From the NCBI GenBank assembly GCA_018398765.1, contig JAHBMJ010000553.1:1-64000 (forward strand): a stretch of DNA of 64,000 nucleotides, in the 5' to 3' direction. This DNA is from Chromera velia (taxonomy: Eukaryota; Sar; Chromeraceae). The notes below the pieces were generated by a model, which saw only the letters and a list, made by a program, of their open reading frames with translations, did no database searches and was not told where the DNA came from. The translations under genes were made by a program, and so were the position numbers. Below, piece after piece: positions 24,201 to 34,786 of this stretch (positions are counted from its first letter, which is position 1; the number at the start of each line of letters is the position of its first letter).

Positions 24201-25738
24201 ATACGCATATCCAATCTATGAACCTTTCGAGAGATCTCGTGTGTGTAAATCTATTCTGTCCAGCACACACCACCACAGGTGATGTGCACGCATCTTGATC
24301 AATGCTGACTGACTGACCGAGAGTCCCTGTTGCACAACATCTGACATGCCGTGTTGTCCTTCCCGTTCTTCACAGAGTCGTAGTGGTCTCCCTCGATCTT
24401 CAGACCCACGACCTTGCAGGCAGAGTTGGAGGTCTCTGGAAAGTCCGAGGGGGGAACGTAGCAGGTCTTCGGCCCACAGACGTTGCTGATACTGAATCTG
24501 CACTCACACGAGGTCATGCCGGTAAGCATGAGGACCGTGCAGAGAGAGCATCATCAATGAAGGAGACGCGGGGAGGTAGTCTGGCGGTCCAAATATCAGT
24601 CAGTGTCTGTCAATACACTCCACGCATATGCCCCGGGAAGTCCAGGAGACCCGAGAAGAGGCGGAAAGCATGAGGGAGGTATCACTGAAGAGTCAATCAA
24701 GGGAATACCGAACGAAGGGACCGAATCACTCACTGCTTCTCTCAGAGATGTTTGTTGGGAACGCACCTTGCACACTCACGTATAGCAGAGCGTTAGCAGA
24801 ATTTTGTTTTGTCGGATCAACTTCCGTACTCTCTCTCTCTCCCTTCTGTTCCTCCCTCTCCACCCCTCTTCCCCTCCCTCCCAACCCCTCCTCCGTCCTC
24901 TCCCTCCCTCCCTCTGCCCCTCTCACCCTCTGTGTGTCTCTCTCTTACTCTCTTCCCCCCCCGCCCCCTCTCGCCCCCCCTCTCCCCCTCGGTCCCTCTG
25001 TCCCTGAACTCACTCCCACTCTCCATTGGTCACGTCCAGAAGTTCACACGTTCTTGGCGTTCCTCGAAACCTGCAGAGACACCAACACGTGCAATAATAT
25101 AGATCATCTGTGGAGCAGAGAAGAGACATGTACAAAGCGCTCTAGGCTGTGATATCCTCTCGCACCTCAAACAGCCCCAACCCAAAGACATTGATCGCGA
25201 CTACCTGTAGTGTCTCAGAAGAACGGGAAGGCGGAGAAAGATACTTGAACTTCTGCAAGTAAGATGCGACTTCACAGAAATCGGCTCGCCATCACCACCC
25301 TGAAGATATATATATATATATATATATATATTCGTATATAGGAGTCTCTGCCTGGTTCACAGAACAGAACAGCCGCAGTGGTCTTCCTCTCACACGAAAA
25401 GGCAATGGCAACTCGAGCTGGAGGACCCCCGCTTACCGCCAAAAGAAACAGCGATCGTCAAATTCGCATTCTTGCTGGCAGTCCTGCAAGGTTCGTGTGC
25501 ATGCAACGGGTGTCTCTGAGATATACATGCGCGAAGACAAACACCAAGAGCTGTTGTGCTCGCATGTGGGTGTATGTGCACTGACTCTGGGATCAGATAT
25601 TTCTTGGATGGTTCTGTACTCGTCACCTTTGAGTCTCCATCCCACCTCCATGCAGAAAGGGTCATCAAAGGCTGAACCAAAGATGAAGAGGGATGCGAAA
25701 AGGACAGATGCTCTGAGGGCATTCCGAACGGACAACAT
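19627..25738 (-). CDS. secreted multi-PAN/apple-domain protein
   Basis: Multi-exon gene reading right to left. Exon 1 (25586-25738) encodes a signal peptide (MLSVRNALRASVLFASLFIF, cleavage near GSAF) and the start of the first domain; exon 2 is 25437-25483 (DCQQECEFDDRCFFWR). The junction aligns residue for residue with the uninterrupted copy near 24300 (HYDSVKNGKDNTACQMLC), which supports the GTCAGT donor. Further domain pieces: FSISNVCGPKTC and SACKVVGLKIEGDHYD (24300-24500), CAYWRWSAPN and EDQRCFLFDS (23740-23830), VSGPKKCPSSELPE (about 23520), TEWQ-like HCVEWQKQISE (about 23090), CELFPFSRTE and GPKTCEDPLFDFPE (about 21965-22070), and a last unit ending at about 20290 with CMILCQYTAGCVAYTF. 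I count four or five units, paired cysteines throughout. The C-terminal about 200 residues are Ser/Glu/Thr-rich and acidic, ending TGRRTAGSLRTRR. PAN/apple units bind proteins or carbohydrates in adhesins. Middle exons are not fully resolved. Confidence 0.75.
20471..20580. repeat. CA/GA microsatellite in the PAN gene
   Basis: (CA)n, (GA)n and CA-rich blocks on plus, giving TG and CT on the coding strand. It lies directly upstream of the last exon of the minus-strand PAN gene and probably supplies its polypyrimidine/TG tract. Confidence 0.85.
20920..21282. repeat. GAAA/GGAA/GACA microsatellite in an intron
   Basis: Array of GAAG, GAAA and GACA units on plus (CTTT, CTGT on the coding strand of the minus-strand PAN gene). 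Same composition as the satellites at 13.3 and 27.6 kb in the opposite orientation. Open frames across it are composition artefacts. Confidence 0.9.
25308..25331. repeat. (AT)n microsatellite
   Basis: About 12 AT dinucleotides within an intron of the PAN gene. Confidence 0.9.
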
Positions 25739-26287
25739 CTTAGTTTGGCAATTTAACAGAGGTGGACTTTTGTGTTGGTCAGACGTCTACATGGGTGAAC
25801 ATGGGCTTGAAGTGCTCGTTCTCATTTAATGAATCAAGATCATCGAATTGGCTTTTCAAGGACACCCTTTCTTGAATGACGGTGGAGGTGGCACAGACAG
25901 TGCATGTCTGAAACTGCATGCATGCAATGATGCAGAGCTAGTGCCTGCCTGACCTTAATTCATAAGCCGCCGGCCGGCCGGCCCGATCGATCGATTTTTC
26001 GCGCGGCCGCGGCTCGCGGGCGCGCGCGCGAGCGAAACTTCGCGATTTTTTGTCCCTTTTTTTTCGATCGCGATTCAAATCGAAAATTAATTCAGTCTGC
26101 ATGATCGACATGCATGCATGCACTCAATTGATCGAACGAACCTCATGCAATTCTCGAACGGTCTTGGTTCGCTCCTCTCGAGAAGGGTGCCCAGTTTCCT
26201 GTAAGAACCTTGAAGGGAAAAACGAGAAGTCTGACAGTAAGCACAGGAAATTCAGTTGACCGAGCAACAGCAGTGCATGCATGCAGG
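25739..26287. promoter_or_regulatory. divergent promoter, PAN gene / GT25-like gene
   Basis: The 549 bp between two head-to-head genes. It has TGCATGCATGCA clusters at 25916-25928, 26109-26121 and 26275-26286, and a GC island (about 25968-26045) made of GGCCGGCC, CGATCGATCG, GCGGCCGC and alternating CG, all self-complementary. TGCATGCA is a known ApiAP2 target in apicomplexans, so these are candidate shared regulatory sites. The role is inferred from position. Confidence 0.45.
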
Positions 26288-27633
26288 ATGGTGAGGTTAC
26301 CATTGCTGCAGGCTCTGGCTTCTTTGCTGACCACAGTCTGGAGGTGTGCAGCCATCCGTGGTCTCCTCAGACAGCAAGCAGAGCAGCAAACAACTTTTGA
26401 GCCTTCCCCGTCTTTGTTTGTGGACGAGAACCAACTCAGAGATTATTTCGATAAACGCCCAGTACCTGTCATTTGGATCAATCTCCCTGAGAGTACAGAA
26501 AGAGCGGCACAATTTCGTTCCCAATTGGGGCTTTTGAAGGGATTGGGACTGGATCCACGCAGATCACCTGCAGTCAGTGCAAGGGATGTAGCCAGGGGTC
26601 AGACGTCGGCTGCCGCTCTGACGGTCGAGGGCGACGACTTCGATCGACAGACGGTTCAACTGCCGGAGAGTTTTCTGACATATAAGTTTTTGTGGCCGAC
26701 AGGTTGTCCAGGCACTACAAAGCCTGAGGAGAAGGCCACTGTCTTCTCTCATTTATTTGCAATCAAAGCGGCGTTCGACTCCGGTGACTCTCTCGCGGTC
26801 ATCGCGGAGGATGATGCGTCCTTTGCGCCCTTCAAACAGATCGTGAACGCAAGAAGCGGGGGTGAAACTGCAGCAGAGCTTCTAAGAGAGAGATTTCGTG
26901 CCAGCCAAGAGGCCGCATGTCGTCAGGCCCCGGGGGCATACAAAGACCCGGAGGAAGTGCCGATGGTGTTGCAAATGTTCCACGGCTCTCCAGTCTTCTT
27001 CGACAAAACCCAAATACCCACACTCAAAGACCCGTCGACGTACAGATATTCCTTAGGAGCACATGCACATGCGCAAAAAGAACAGAAAGCCACTGATACG
27101 ATGGTGAGATTTGATAACCTTCCAGTTGCTTCTGCCTTGACCCAATTTCGCGGAATTCGAGGAGACGACTGGACTTGGGGTGCCACTGCATATGCCCTCA
27201 ACCGTTCAGCAATGCGTCTGTTAATAGAGAAATACTTTCGTCTGGCGTCCCCCGAGTCCCCCGTGGTTCTCGTTGATGTCGGGTCATTTCCCGGCCTGTC
27301 ACCAGATTTCAACGGGACTGCCAGGACGGGGGGGGTCCGACCGAATTGTGTTGCAGATGAGATTGTGTATGCGCCTCCTTTGCATGTGGAGACATCGGTT
27401 GTCCCCCTGGTGATCCCGTCAGGGGTGCCCTCGACCATTCACGTCGACGAGGCAGCGACAAAAAGGGCACAAGAAGCCTTGCAGAGGTCGGTGGTCGGTG
27501 TCGCAGTGGACAGGCAGGCAAGAACGGAACGATGTCTGCATGCAGGTGATTGCGTGCTCTTCTTTTCTTTCTTTCTTTCTTTCTTTCTTTCTTTTTTTCT
27601 TTCTTTTTTTCTTTCTTTCTTTCTTTTTTTTTT

Positions 27634-27673
<40 letters not shown>

Positions 27674-27780
27674 TTCTTTCTTTTCTTTCTTTTCTTTCTT
27701 TTCTTTCTTTTCTTTCTTTTCTTTCTTTCTTTCTTTCTTTCTTCCTTTCTTCCTTTCTTCCTTTCTTCCTTCCTTCCTTC

Positions 27781-27811
<31 letters not shown>

Positions 27812-27833
27812 TCGTTGTTCTTTCTTTCGTTCT

Positions 27834-27882
<49 letters not shown>

Positions 27883-27891
27883 CTCTTTTTT

Positions 27892-27927
<36 letters not shown>

Positions 27928-27945
27928 TCGTTGTTTGTTTGTCTG

Positions 27946-27977
<32 letters not shown>

Positions 27978-28818
27978 TTCATTCCTTCCTTCCTTCCTTT
28001 CTTCCTTCCTTCCTTCCTTCCTTCCTCTCTCTCTCTCTCTCCCTCTCTCTCTCTTTCTTTCTTTATTATCTTTTTCTCCTTTTCTCCTTTTATGAATGAA
28101 TGAATGAATGCATGCATGCATGCATGCACACATGCATGAATGCAGGTACGTGACTGGCATCCTGCTCGTGTGGAGAGAAATTCTCAGAGAGGAGGGGGGG
28201 GAATCTGAGGAGCCCTCCGAAGAATCAGCAGGGAGTCAAGCAGGGGTTGAGGCAGAGGGGGGGCAGTCGGACAGGGAGGGAGAGCGGGAGAGGGAGGGGG
28301 ACGGAGAGGAGGACGTAGACGACAGAGGGAAGGAGTCAGCAGAGAATCGGGTGGGTCTGCACACGCCAAGAGGAGAGGCATGGAGGGATGAAGATGGGGG
28401 GACGGATGGCTCGTCAGGGGTGAGTAGGGACACGGCAGGGGCGACACCTTTGAGTCAGGAAGAAGTGGAGAACAAAGCGAGACGTACGGCTCATCAGAGA
28501 CTTCTGAAACGTCGGGGTCATCGACTTGCTCGTGCACGTCGAACTTTGGTGGACTGGGCAGAGAGTGTAACCATCAGTATTATCTGGGTGGCCATTTTCC
28601 TCTTGTCGGGTCTTGGGGTTGCTGGACTTTCTTTGGTGGGTGGATGGATTCGACACGGAGGGAAATTCAAATCTGGTAGCAGTGGAAAGAAAAGAGAAAG
28701 AGGGCTTGGAGCGAGAGAAGGGGGGGAGTCCCATTTGAATTCGTCTGCTGCAGAAGGAGAAGGGGGGGCTGTTGATAGTGAAGGTCTCCTTTGGCTTCAG
28801 ATCAAGTCATGGGGATGA
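26288..28818 (+). CDS. GT25-like glycosyltransferase with terminal membrane segments
   Basis: Two-exon model: 26288-27486 and 28146-28818, about 623 aa. The intron of 659 nt holds a CTTT satellite. The donor AGAG|GTCGGT joined to the acceptor at 28145 restores frame (EALQ-R-YVTGILLVW). The start at 26288 gives a short hydrophobic N-terminus (LLQALASLLTTVW); an in-frame ATG at 26210 is an alternative. Family hallmarks of glycosyltransferase 25 (LPS/collagen galactosyltransferase type) are VPVIWINLPESTERA at residues 59-73, the acidic AVIAEDDASF with EDD at 174-176 (metal/sugar-nucleotide site), and DWTWGATAYALNRSA near 293-307. The C-terminal exon encodes an acidic low-complexity linker, a basic KARRTAHQRLLKRRGHR stretch and a strong membrane span (SIIWVAIFLLSGLGVAGLSL). 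Likely secretory pathway. The substrate is unknown. Confidence 0.75.
27556..28085 (+). repeat. CTTT/CCTT/CT microsatellite within the GT25-like intron
   Basis: About 530 bp of CTTT units with a CT block near 27838-27870 and CCTT blocks near 27765 and 27975-28030. Followed by a GAATGAATGCATGCATGC stretch next to the 3' splice site at 28145. The open frame continuing from the glycosyltransferase into this tract is intron. Confidence 0.92.
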
Positions 28819-29046
28819 TCTTCAGATCATCTCTAGGATCATCTTCCTTGAGGCTTTCAAATTAGTATGAGCGGTCATGAAAGCTGCGTCGTTATTTTCT
28901 GCAAGAAAACTTAAACTCAATTGTTCTCGCCTTTAGCCTCGCCTGGATCTTGAAATTCAAAAACGGTTTCATATTTTGCAAGAGTATAAATAAAATAAAC
29001 AGTGTCAAGCAACGTATGTAAGCGTATGTACATTTGTATTATTCAA
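28819..29046. other. intergenic spacer
   Basis: Short AT-rich spacer downstream of the GT25-like gene. It contains TAAATAAAATAAAC near 28987, a possible polyadenylation context. Confidence 0.4.
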
Positions 29047-29358
29047 TATTATCACTAGTAACCAGAGTTGATTTGATAGGATTTCATTTGATTTAATTTG
29101 ATTTAATTTAATTTGATTTGAGTTTTAAGCTCAAATCTGACCAGATTTGAGGTAGATTTGAGATTGAAGTTTAGAGGTCACTCTCGACAACACTGAAGAC
29201 GACATGACACAGTCGACACCACTAGTAAATCCTAAAAAGCCCCAGAGATAAGAAAATCACTAAAAACTAGCTTTTAGGTGTTCATATTCATGTACCTAAA
29301 ACCGATGAAAGAATCTTTTTATGATTTTTTTTTTTTTTGCGCATAAAAAAGTGTGAAG

Positions 29359-29824
29359 TGTGGAGTCCTATATACCCTGTGGCGCCGCCCTTTGAGCCTT
29401 CGCATGCGCCATGACTGGGTGAGCCAGCGTGCCGCGCCACATTCCGCCACCGCGCTTTGCTTCGTACGTGTCGCGCGCGCATCGATCGAAGTCGAGTCTA
29501 ACCTTCACAATGTTCATATTCAAGCAACATGTCACTTGAGCAACGGATAGAATCATTTAAGGCTAATGTCTGTTTGGTATAGGTTGGGAGTCTGAGACTC
29601 TGAGAAAGAGGAACAGCTAGAGAGAAGCATAAGTAGAAATTGTGCTATGATAGAATGAATCTAGCTAATTGGAATCCCAGATTGCTCTAGAGCTAAACCT
29701 TCTGTAAACTGTTGCCTGAATGAGTGTTGCTCACGTTCCTTCTCTAGAATTTCCCTAAGGTTCTTGTCCTCACTTTACCTTCTGTCTGGACGCCATAAGG
29801 TGGCCGGACAGGGGGGATAAAGCA
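29359..29824 (+). repeat. 5' LTR
   Basis: Left LTR of the 3.8-kb element, 466 bp. It carries a 4-bp TATA insertion relative to the right copy. Boundaries come from alignment of the two copies plus the flanking GAAG duplication. Confidence 0.82.
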
Positions 29825-32726
29825 TTATGGTGACCGCTCAGCTCGATGAGTGTCGACTCTCATTTTCCTTCTGTGATGGAGATCAGATCTTCCTTTTGCG
29901 TAACAGTTGAAAACCGATTGCAACGATACGGGCACGGTCAGGCAAAGACCGTGAGTAGGGGAATTCAGCATCCCCTTGCATCCCAAGCTGCCTGGAATCC
30001 TCTTTCGGATATCTCTTTCGAGTCTGATCCTGGACTTTGCCTTTGTCCTTGGGTGGAGAGCCCAAAGACGTTGGAGGTCGCCAAAGCCGATGGTGGAGAC
30101 GTTGCTTGGTGTTGCTCGGACTTTCGAGGAGCTTGACTTTATTGAGACCGCCGCCTATAAGCAGATCGCAATCTAAACGGCCAGTCGAGTGCTTTCCTTA
30201 TGTCTGCTGATTCTGCAATTGTCTCCGTCTTCCGGATGAGTGTTGGCTGATCACCTTCACTTGTCTTTGCTGTTGGTTGCTTGCTTGTCTGCGCAAGGCT
30301 GACCACCTTCGTGGCCCGCAAACACCTCCAGCATGTCTAGGTCTGTCTAGACTGGTCCTCCGACAGTGTCTAAACACAGGAAGACGCCCTTCGTCTCTCC
30401 ATGTGTCTGCAATGCTGCCATTTTCTTCTAAGAGTGAGCTTGTCGCTTCTGGCTGTCTGGCTATCGCGTAGATCGTTCGATGAGTGGCCGTTCGATCGGG
30501 TGTATGAGACTCTGCATGCGCGTTAAACAGACAGAAGGGACAGGTGGCGGCGTACCACATAGATCAACGCGGCGACGGCCGGTGTGCCAGCCAGGGAAGG
30601 CCTTCTGCTCTTGGACCCCGACGCGGCGAGCCTGGAGTAGGAAGGAGGGGGAAGTAAGGAAAGGGTACAAAATGACATCGAGCCTGCCCTCGATGGCAAG
30701 AGAGGCAGAAGGGTCGCGGCAGGCCTACTGAGAGACAGAGTAGGGCACACGGCAGCTGCCGCCTTGTCTCTCGCCGGCGCCGGCAAAATTTTTAACAGGA
30801 ATCGGGAAGGGCAAAGCGGGTCATAGGGGAAGGGGGTGAAAGCGGGGGATAAAAGAGAAGGGAAGGGGAGGGAAAAAGGTGGGGAAAGAGGGGGAGAGGG
30901 GGATTGCTTCAGGGTGGGGGGGACGAATCGAATCGGGGCTGTCCGAGAGCATGCGAAGTACTAGCGACTGAGTGTGACTGGAGCATCTTTTATCCGGAGT
31001 TGAGAGTTCATGTGTCGAAAGGAGCAGCAAGCGGATGAAATGAGACAGAAAGAAGAGACGAGATAGAAAGAAACTAGTAGGGCAGTCTGCAATATGTCCG
31101 GTTCCTTCCCTCCCTCCCTTTATGCAGCTACTGACACGTGCAAAAATGTGTTTGTGCTTGACGAGACGGCCAAGTCCTTCTGTCAACGAGAATTCGATAT
31201 CGACTGCCTACCCCTACGTCAGCTACGTATGAGACGGGCAGAGGACTGCCTAATTGCCGCCGCTGTACACTTATGCCTACGTGTACCCGCGACTGCCTGT
31301 GACCGCCCTTGCACCCCTGCACTGGACTTGGGGGGGGGATTGAGCTCATTGCGAAGCTGAGCGTCAAAGAGGCAGTCCGGGACTGCGAGAACGACAAGTC
31401 GAGCATCGCATGTGCCGTGCATTTGGAACTTCTGGGACTCCTTTTGGAAGAGTGACATTCCTTCTCTCTCGGCTTCTCTCGGCTTTGCTTTGTGCATGGC
31501 TTCGGAGTCAGACCCCTCGTATGGCTGAGAGCACGAGTGCATGAGGGGGCGCCTTCATTCGCTGTCTCCTTCTCATTTCTGTCTGCTGCTTTAAAACGTT
31601 TCGTGTTATCCCTGGTTTCTTTCTTTGAGAGAAAGAGACTGGAAGAGGCCGAGGAAAAATGAGTAGAGGAGGAGTAAAAAAAGAACGAATCTTGAGAGAA
31701 ACAGAAAGAGATGTCTATTTCAATGAGAAGAGAAGAAGAAAAAAAAAGAAAACGAGGGGATAGCCCATGCATGTCTCTTTGTCCCTTCTGTATCTTCTCC
31801 CTGCAGGGGGATGTCGGTGCTTTGGAAGCCCTTTAGGGTTTCTGGGTATCGCCTCTCCCCCTCGCAGTACGGGAGTTGATGGGAGCCCTGGATGGCGGCC
31901 TTGGTGGAGCCAGCCGTCTCTGCGCAAGCATCTGCGTGGAGCCAGATGGTATGCCGGCAGGGGTCTCCCTCCGATAGGTCTGACCGGGTGCCGTTCATTC
32001 GTTGATGTCTGTTCTTGTGTGTTCGGTCAATCTATGATATTGTTGACAACAGGCGAAGACATGCATGCAGTCTTCGGGAAGGAAGTGAGATAAAAGAGAG
32101 AGGAGGAAGAGATGTGAATATATGACATTGTGTGTGAACATATGTATGTGTGAGGCTTTTTGCTACCGTCCTCTGGTTTTTCCGTCTCTTCACGTTTTGT
32201 TCGTCCCTCGGTCTGCCCGTCTACTTGCATTCAGAAAAGAGAACTAGGAGGGGATCTGTTGTAGGTATACTATTCTGTCTGTCACCCGCTTCCTTCCAGC
32301 AGGCCGGTCTGAGAAAACGAGAAAGAGAGAAAGAGAGCAAGCTGTTCATTGCGAGTCTGTTTGTGTTTGCGCACGTTAATCCGAGTGACTTCCGTCAATG
32401 GAAGGAAACTTTTCTGCTTGTCAGTTTCCGTATCTAGATTTGAGAGACGGTTGACTGTGGATGACTGTCTTAATGATGGTACAAAAGGGATTTCTGTGTC
32501 TGTGCTTTCTCACAATGCCTCTGTCAGGGTACGAGGATGCTCGAGGTTTTATTCCTTCGACTATATGCTTTGAAGTGCCAGTGTTCTATCGGTTGCATGG
32601 GTTTACATTGCATCTGGTTGGTCATGCTCTTTCACTCGCCTCTTTTTTTTCCCTTTCCGCGCATGCTCGAATGTGTCTGACTGATCGCGGGGACGCGATT
32701 TTCCTTATCCGTGGCCGGGGGGGATC

Positions 32727-33188
32727 TGTGGAGTCCTACCCTGTGGCGCCGCCCTTTGAGCCTTCGCATGCACCATGACTGAGTAAGCCAACGTGCCGCG
32801 CCACATTCCGCCACCGCGCTTTGCTTCGTACGTGTCGCGCGTGCATCGATCGAAGTCGAGTCTGACCTTCACAATGTTCGCATTCAAGCAACATGTTACT
32901 TGAGCAACAGATAGGATCATTTAAGGCTAATGTCTGTTTGGCATAGATCGGGAGTCTGAGACTCTGAGAGAGAGGAACAGCTAGAGAGAAGTATAAATAG
33001 AAATTGTGCTATGATAGAATGAACCTAGCTGATTGGAATCCCAGATTGCTCTAGAGCTAAACCTTCTGTAAACTGTTGCCTGAATGAGTGTTGCTCACGT
33101 TCCTTCTCTAGAATTTCCCTAAGGTTCTTGTCCTCGCTTTACCTTCTGTCTGGATGCCATAAGGTGGCCGGACAGGGGAGGTAAAGCA
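32727..33188 (+). repeat. 3' LTR
   Basis: Right LTR, 462 bp, preceded by a G-rich tract resembling a polypurine tract. The same family is present as a solo LTR at 6188-6665. Confidence 0.82.
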
Positions 33189-33397
33189 GAAGACTCATTT
33201 GAGAGACTGGATGACGGACTAGATGACGGATTGACCTCGATAGAAGATTTGAGGTTAAAGGGTCAGATTTGCAGTAGATTTAATCGGATTTGATAGGCCC
33301 TATCATGCTAAAGTTTCTCAGGCCTGATATTTGATTTGAGGTTAAGTCCTACTTCAAATCAAATCAAATCAAATCAAATCTGGTCACTAATTATCAC

Positions 33398-34786
33398 ACC
33401 CGTGTATAAGCCAGCATAGTATCTCTGGTAAATCTCCTGACATGAAATATTTAGTAGCATACAACCTAGACAACGACTGATGAAACTATCTAAAAACACA
33501 GCTAAAAACTTGTTAGCTTGAGCTACCTCAAAATGACTAAGACAATATTTACTCTCAGGCTGCATATACTAAAGAAACCAACACATTCCTGTGTAGACTG
33601 GCTGGACTGTTAAGCAAGAAGTGGGGGCAGGGGTATGAAAAGGTGTGTGGATGAATACGAGTGCGGCTGTAAGTCGCTCACATACGGGCAGCAAGTGCGT
33701 GAATCAAGGGCACACGAGGCCATTCAGGCGAAGGGGGAGAGATGGGGGGAACCCGGGGGATTCAGCAGTGCACTCATCCTCATAGACGACTGAACCATAA
33801 AAGACTGATCGATCCTAGGATCGATCGAATAAAACTTAGCATGTTGCAATGTAGCCAAGGGTGTTGCAGTGTTGCGTAGAGGGATGGTCTGGGATGAAAG
33901 ATGAAGAGTGAGGCGGATGTGCTAGGAACGGATCTTAAATACAGTTTCCCCCTACTAGCTAAAAAGGTAAAACTAGAGGTAAAACTCTAGCTAGTTCATA
34001 TTTAGAATAGTAAAATATATCTTACAGTGTATACGATGAGGTGTATGATTACAATGTAATACATTGTAATGCCGAAATACACGCTCAAATTGCGGCTAAG
34101 TGTATGTTTAAAATTAAAAATATCATTTAAATATACAATTTAAATAAGGCAAATTATAGAAAGAAACGTCACGGTACCTTCGTTTATAGGTAAGTGCTTT
34201 AATCGGTGCATATTTAGTTGCATGTTTACTCAGACAGAGTCAGACTATATAGATTTTTTATCATCTTGCAGATAGCAATTTTTAGAAATTTTTTATAGAT
34301 CGATATACCAAATCTTCTTTAGCCTCCAACTCAGCTAAGCTCTAGGCTGAGCTGCCCTTCGAGGACACACAACCTTATAATTCAAAAACTTTAAGTTAGT
34401 AGCATTATTTAAGTTACCATGCAAACATCGAATTCAAATGCACACAAAAAAAACTTGTAATTTAAATCGAAAACTCAGTTAAAGATTAGTACAAACAACT
34501 GTGAATCACCCTGTAAGAGTTTTGTAATTAGGCTAGCTAATTGGGCCTGAGATTTTGCTTAGGCTGTACACATGTCACATGTGTACACGTAGTTCAGGCA
34601 TGCAGCATTGATTGTTCTGCATGTACTGTTGTCCACTAACTCGTGCCAGCAGATGCGTGAAAAAGATGAAAGAACTCTTCTTCCATCTCATGGAGCGAGG
34701 GAGCACACAACACCTGCAGGCATTCGGGAATGCAGTCTTAGCGGCCGGAGACAGTTGTAGGGTACATGGCACAACTTCTAGGTGCT
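33398..34786. other. AT-rich intergenic, no gene recognised
   Basis: Intergenic DNA between the nested insertion and the DPH5 stop codon. It is very AT-rich from about 33940 to 34520. It contains the second copy of the dispersed 26-bp repeat at 33904-33929. Confidence 0.5.
33904..33929 (+). repeat. dispersed 26-bp repeat, copy 2
   Basis: Matches 4933-4958 with a single difference (GCGGATGTGCT versus GCGGATATGCT). Flanking similarity extends leftward only. Confidence 0.55.

Larger units (their letters stand above)
29359..33188 (+). mobile_element. non-autonomous LTR retroelement, 3.8 kb, 4-bp TSD
   Basis: Two direct LTRs (466 and 462 bp) enclose a 2.9-kb interior. The unit is flanked by GAAG at 29355-29358 and GAAG at 33189-33192, a 4-bp target duplication. 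LTRs begin TGTGGAGTCCTA and end AAAGCA. A candidate primer-binding site TGGTGACCGCTCAGC follows the left LTR (29828-29842), and a purine run GGGGGGGA lies just before the right LTR (about 32717-32724). No gag or pol domain is recognisable inside, so it looks like a LARD/TRIM-type non-autonomous element. By hand count the LTRs are about 95% identical and all differences I saw are transitions. It looks structurally whole and moderately old. Confidence 0.8.
29047..33397. mobile_element. MITE-like inverted-repeat element split by an LTR element
   Basis: The left end (29047-29078, TATCACTAGTAACCAG then AGTTGATTTGAT) is an imperfect inverted copy of the right end (about 33365-33397, ATCAAATCTGGTCACTA then ATTATCAC). 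Both ends continue inward as GATTTGA-rich repeats. Removing the LTR insertion (29359-33188) leaves about 0.5 kb, a normal MITE size with no coding. A perfect small palindrome, TCAAATCT-GACC-AGATTTGA, lies at 29131-29150. The inverted ends match at roughly three of four positions, so the element is old. No target duplication is clear. Confidence 0.5.

Noticed and set aside
27487-28099. Continuation of the GT25-like protein through a Phe/Leu-rich tail
   Set aside because: This is the CTTT satellite inside an intron; the frame restarts in phase at 28146 with a charged domain and membrane span.
29378-29824. LTR start at the TGTGGCGCC motif
   Set aside because: Similarity between all three copies extends about 19 bp further left, and only the start at TGTGGAG/TGTACAG gives matching 4-bp duplications.
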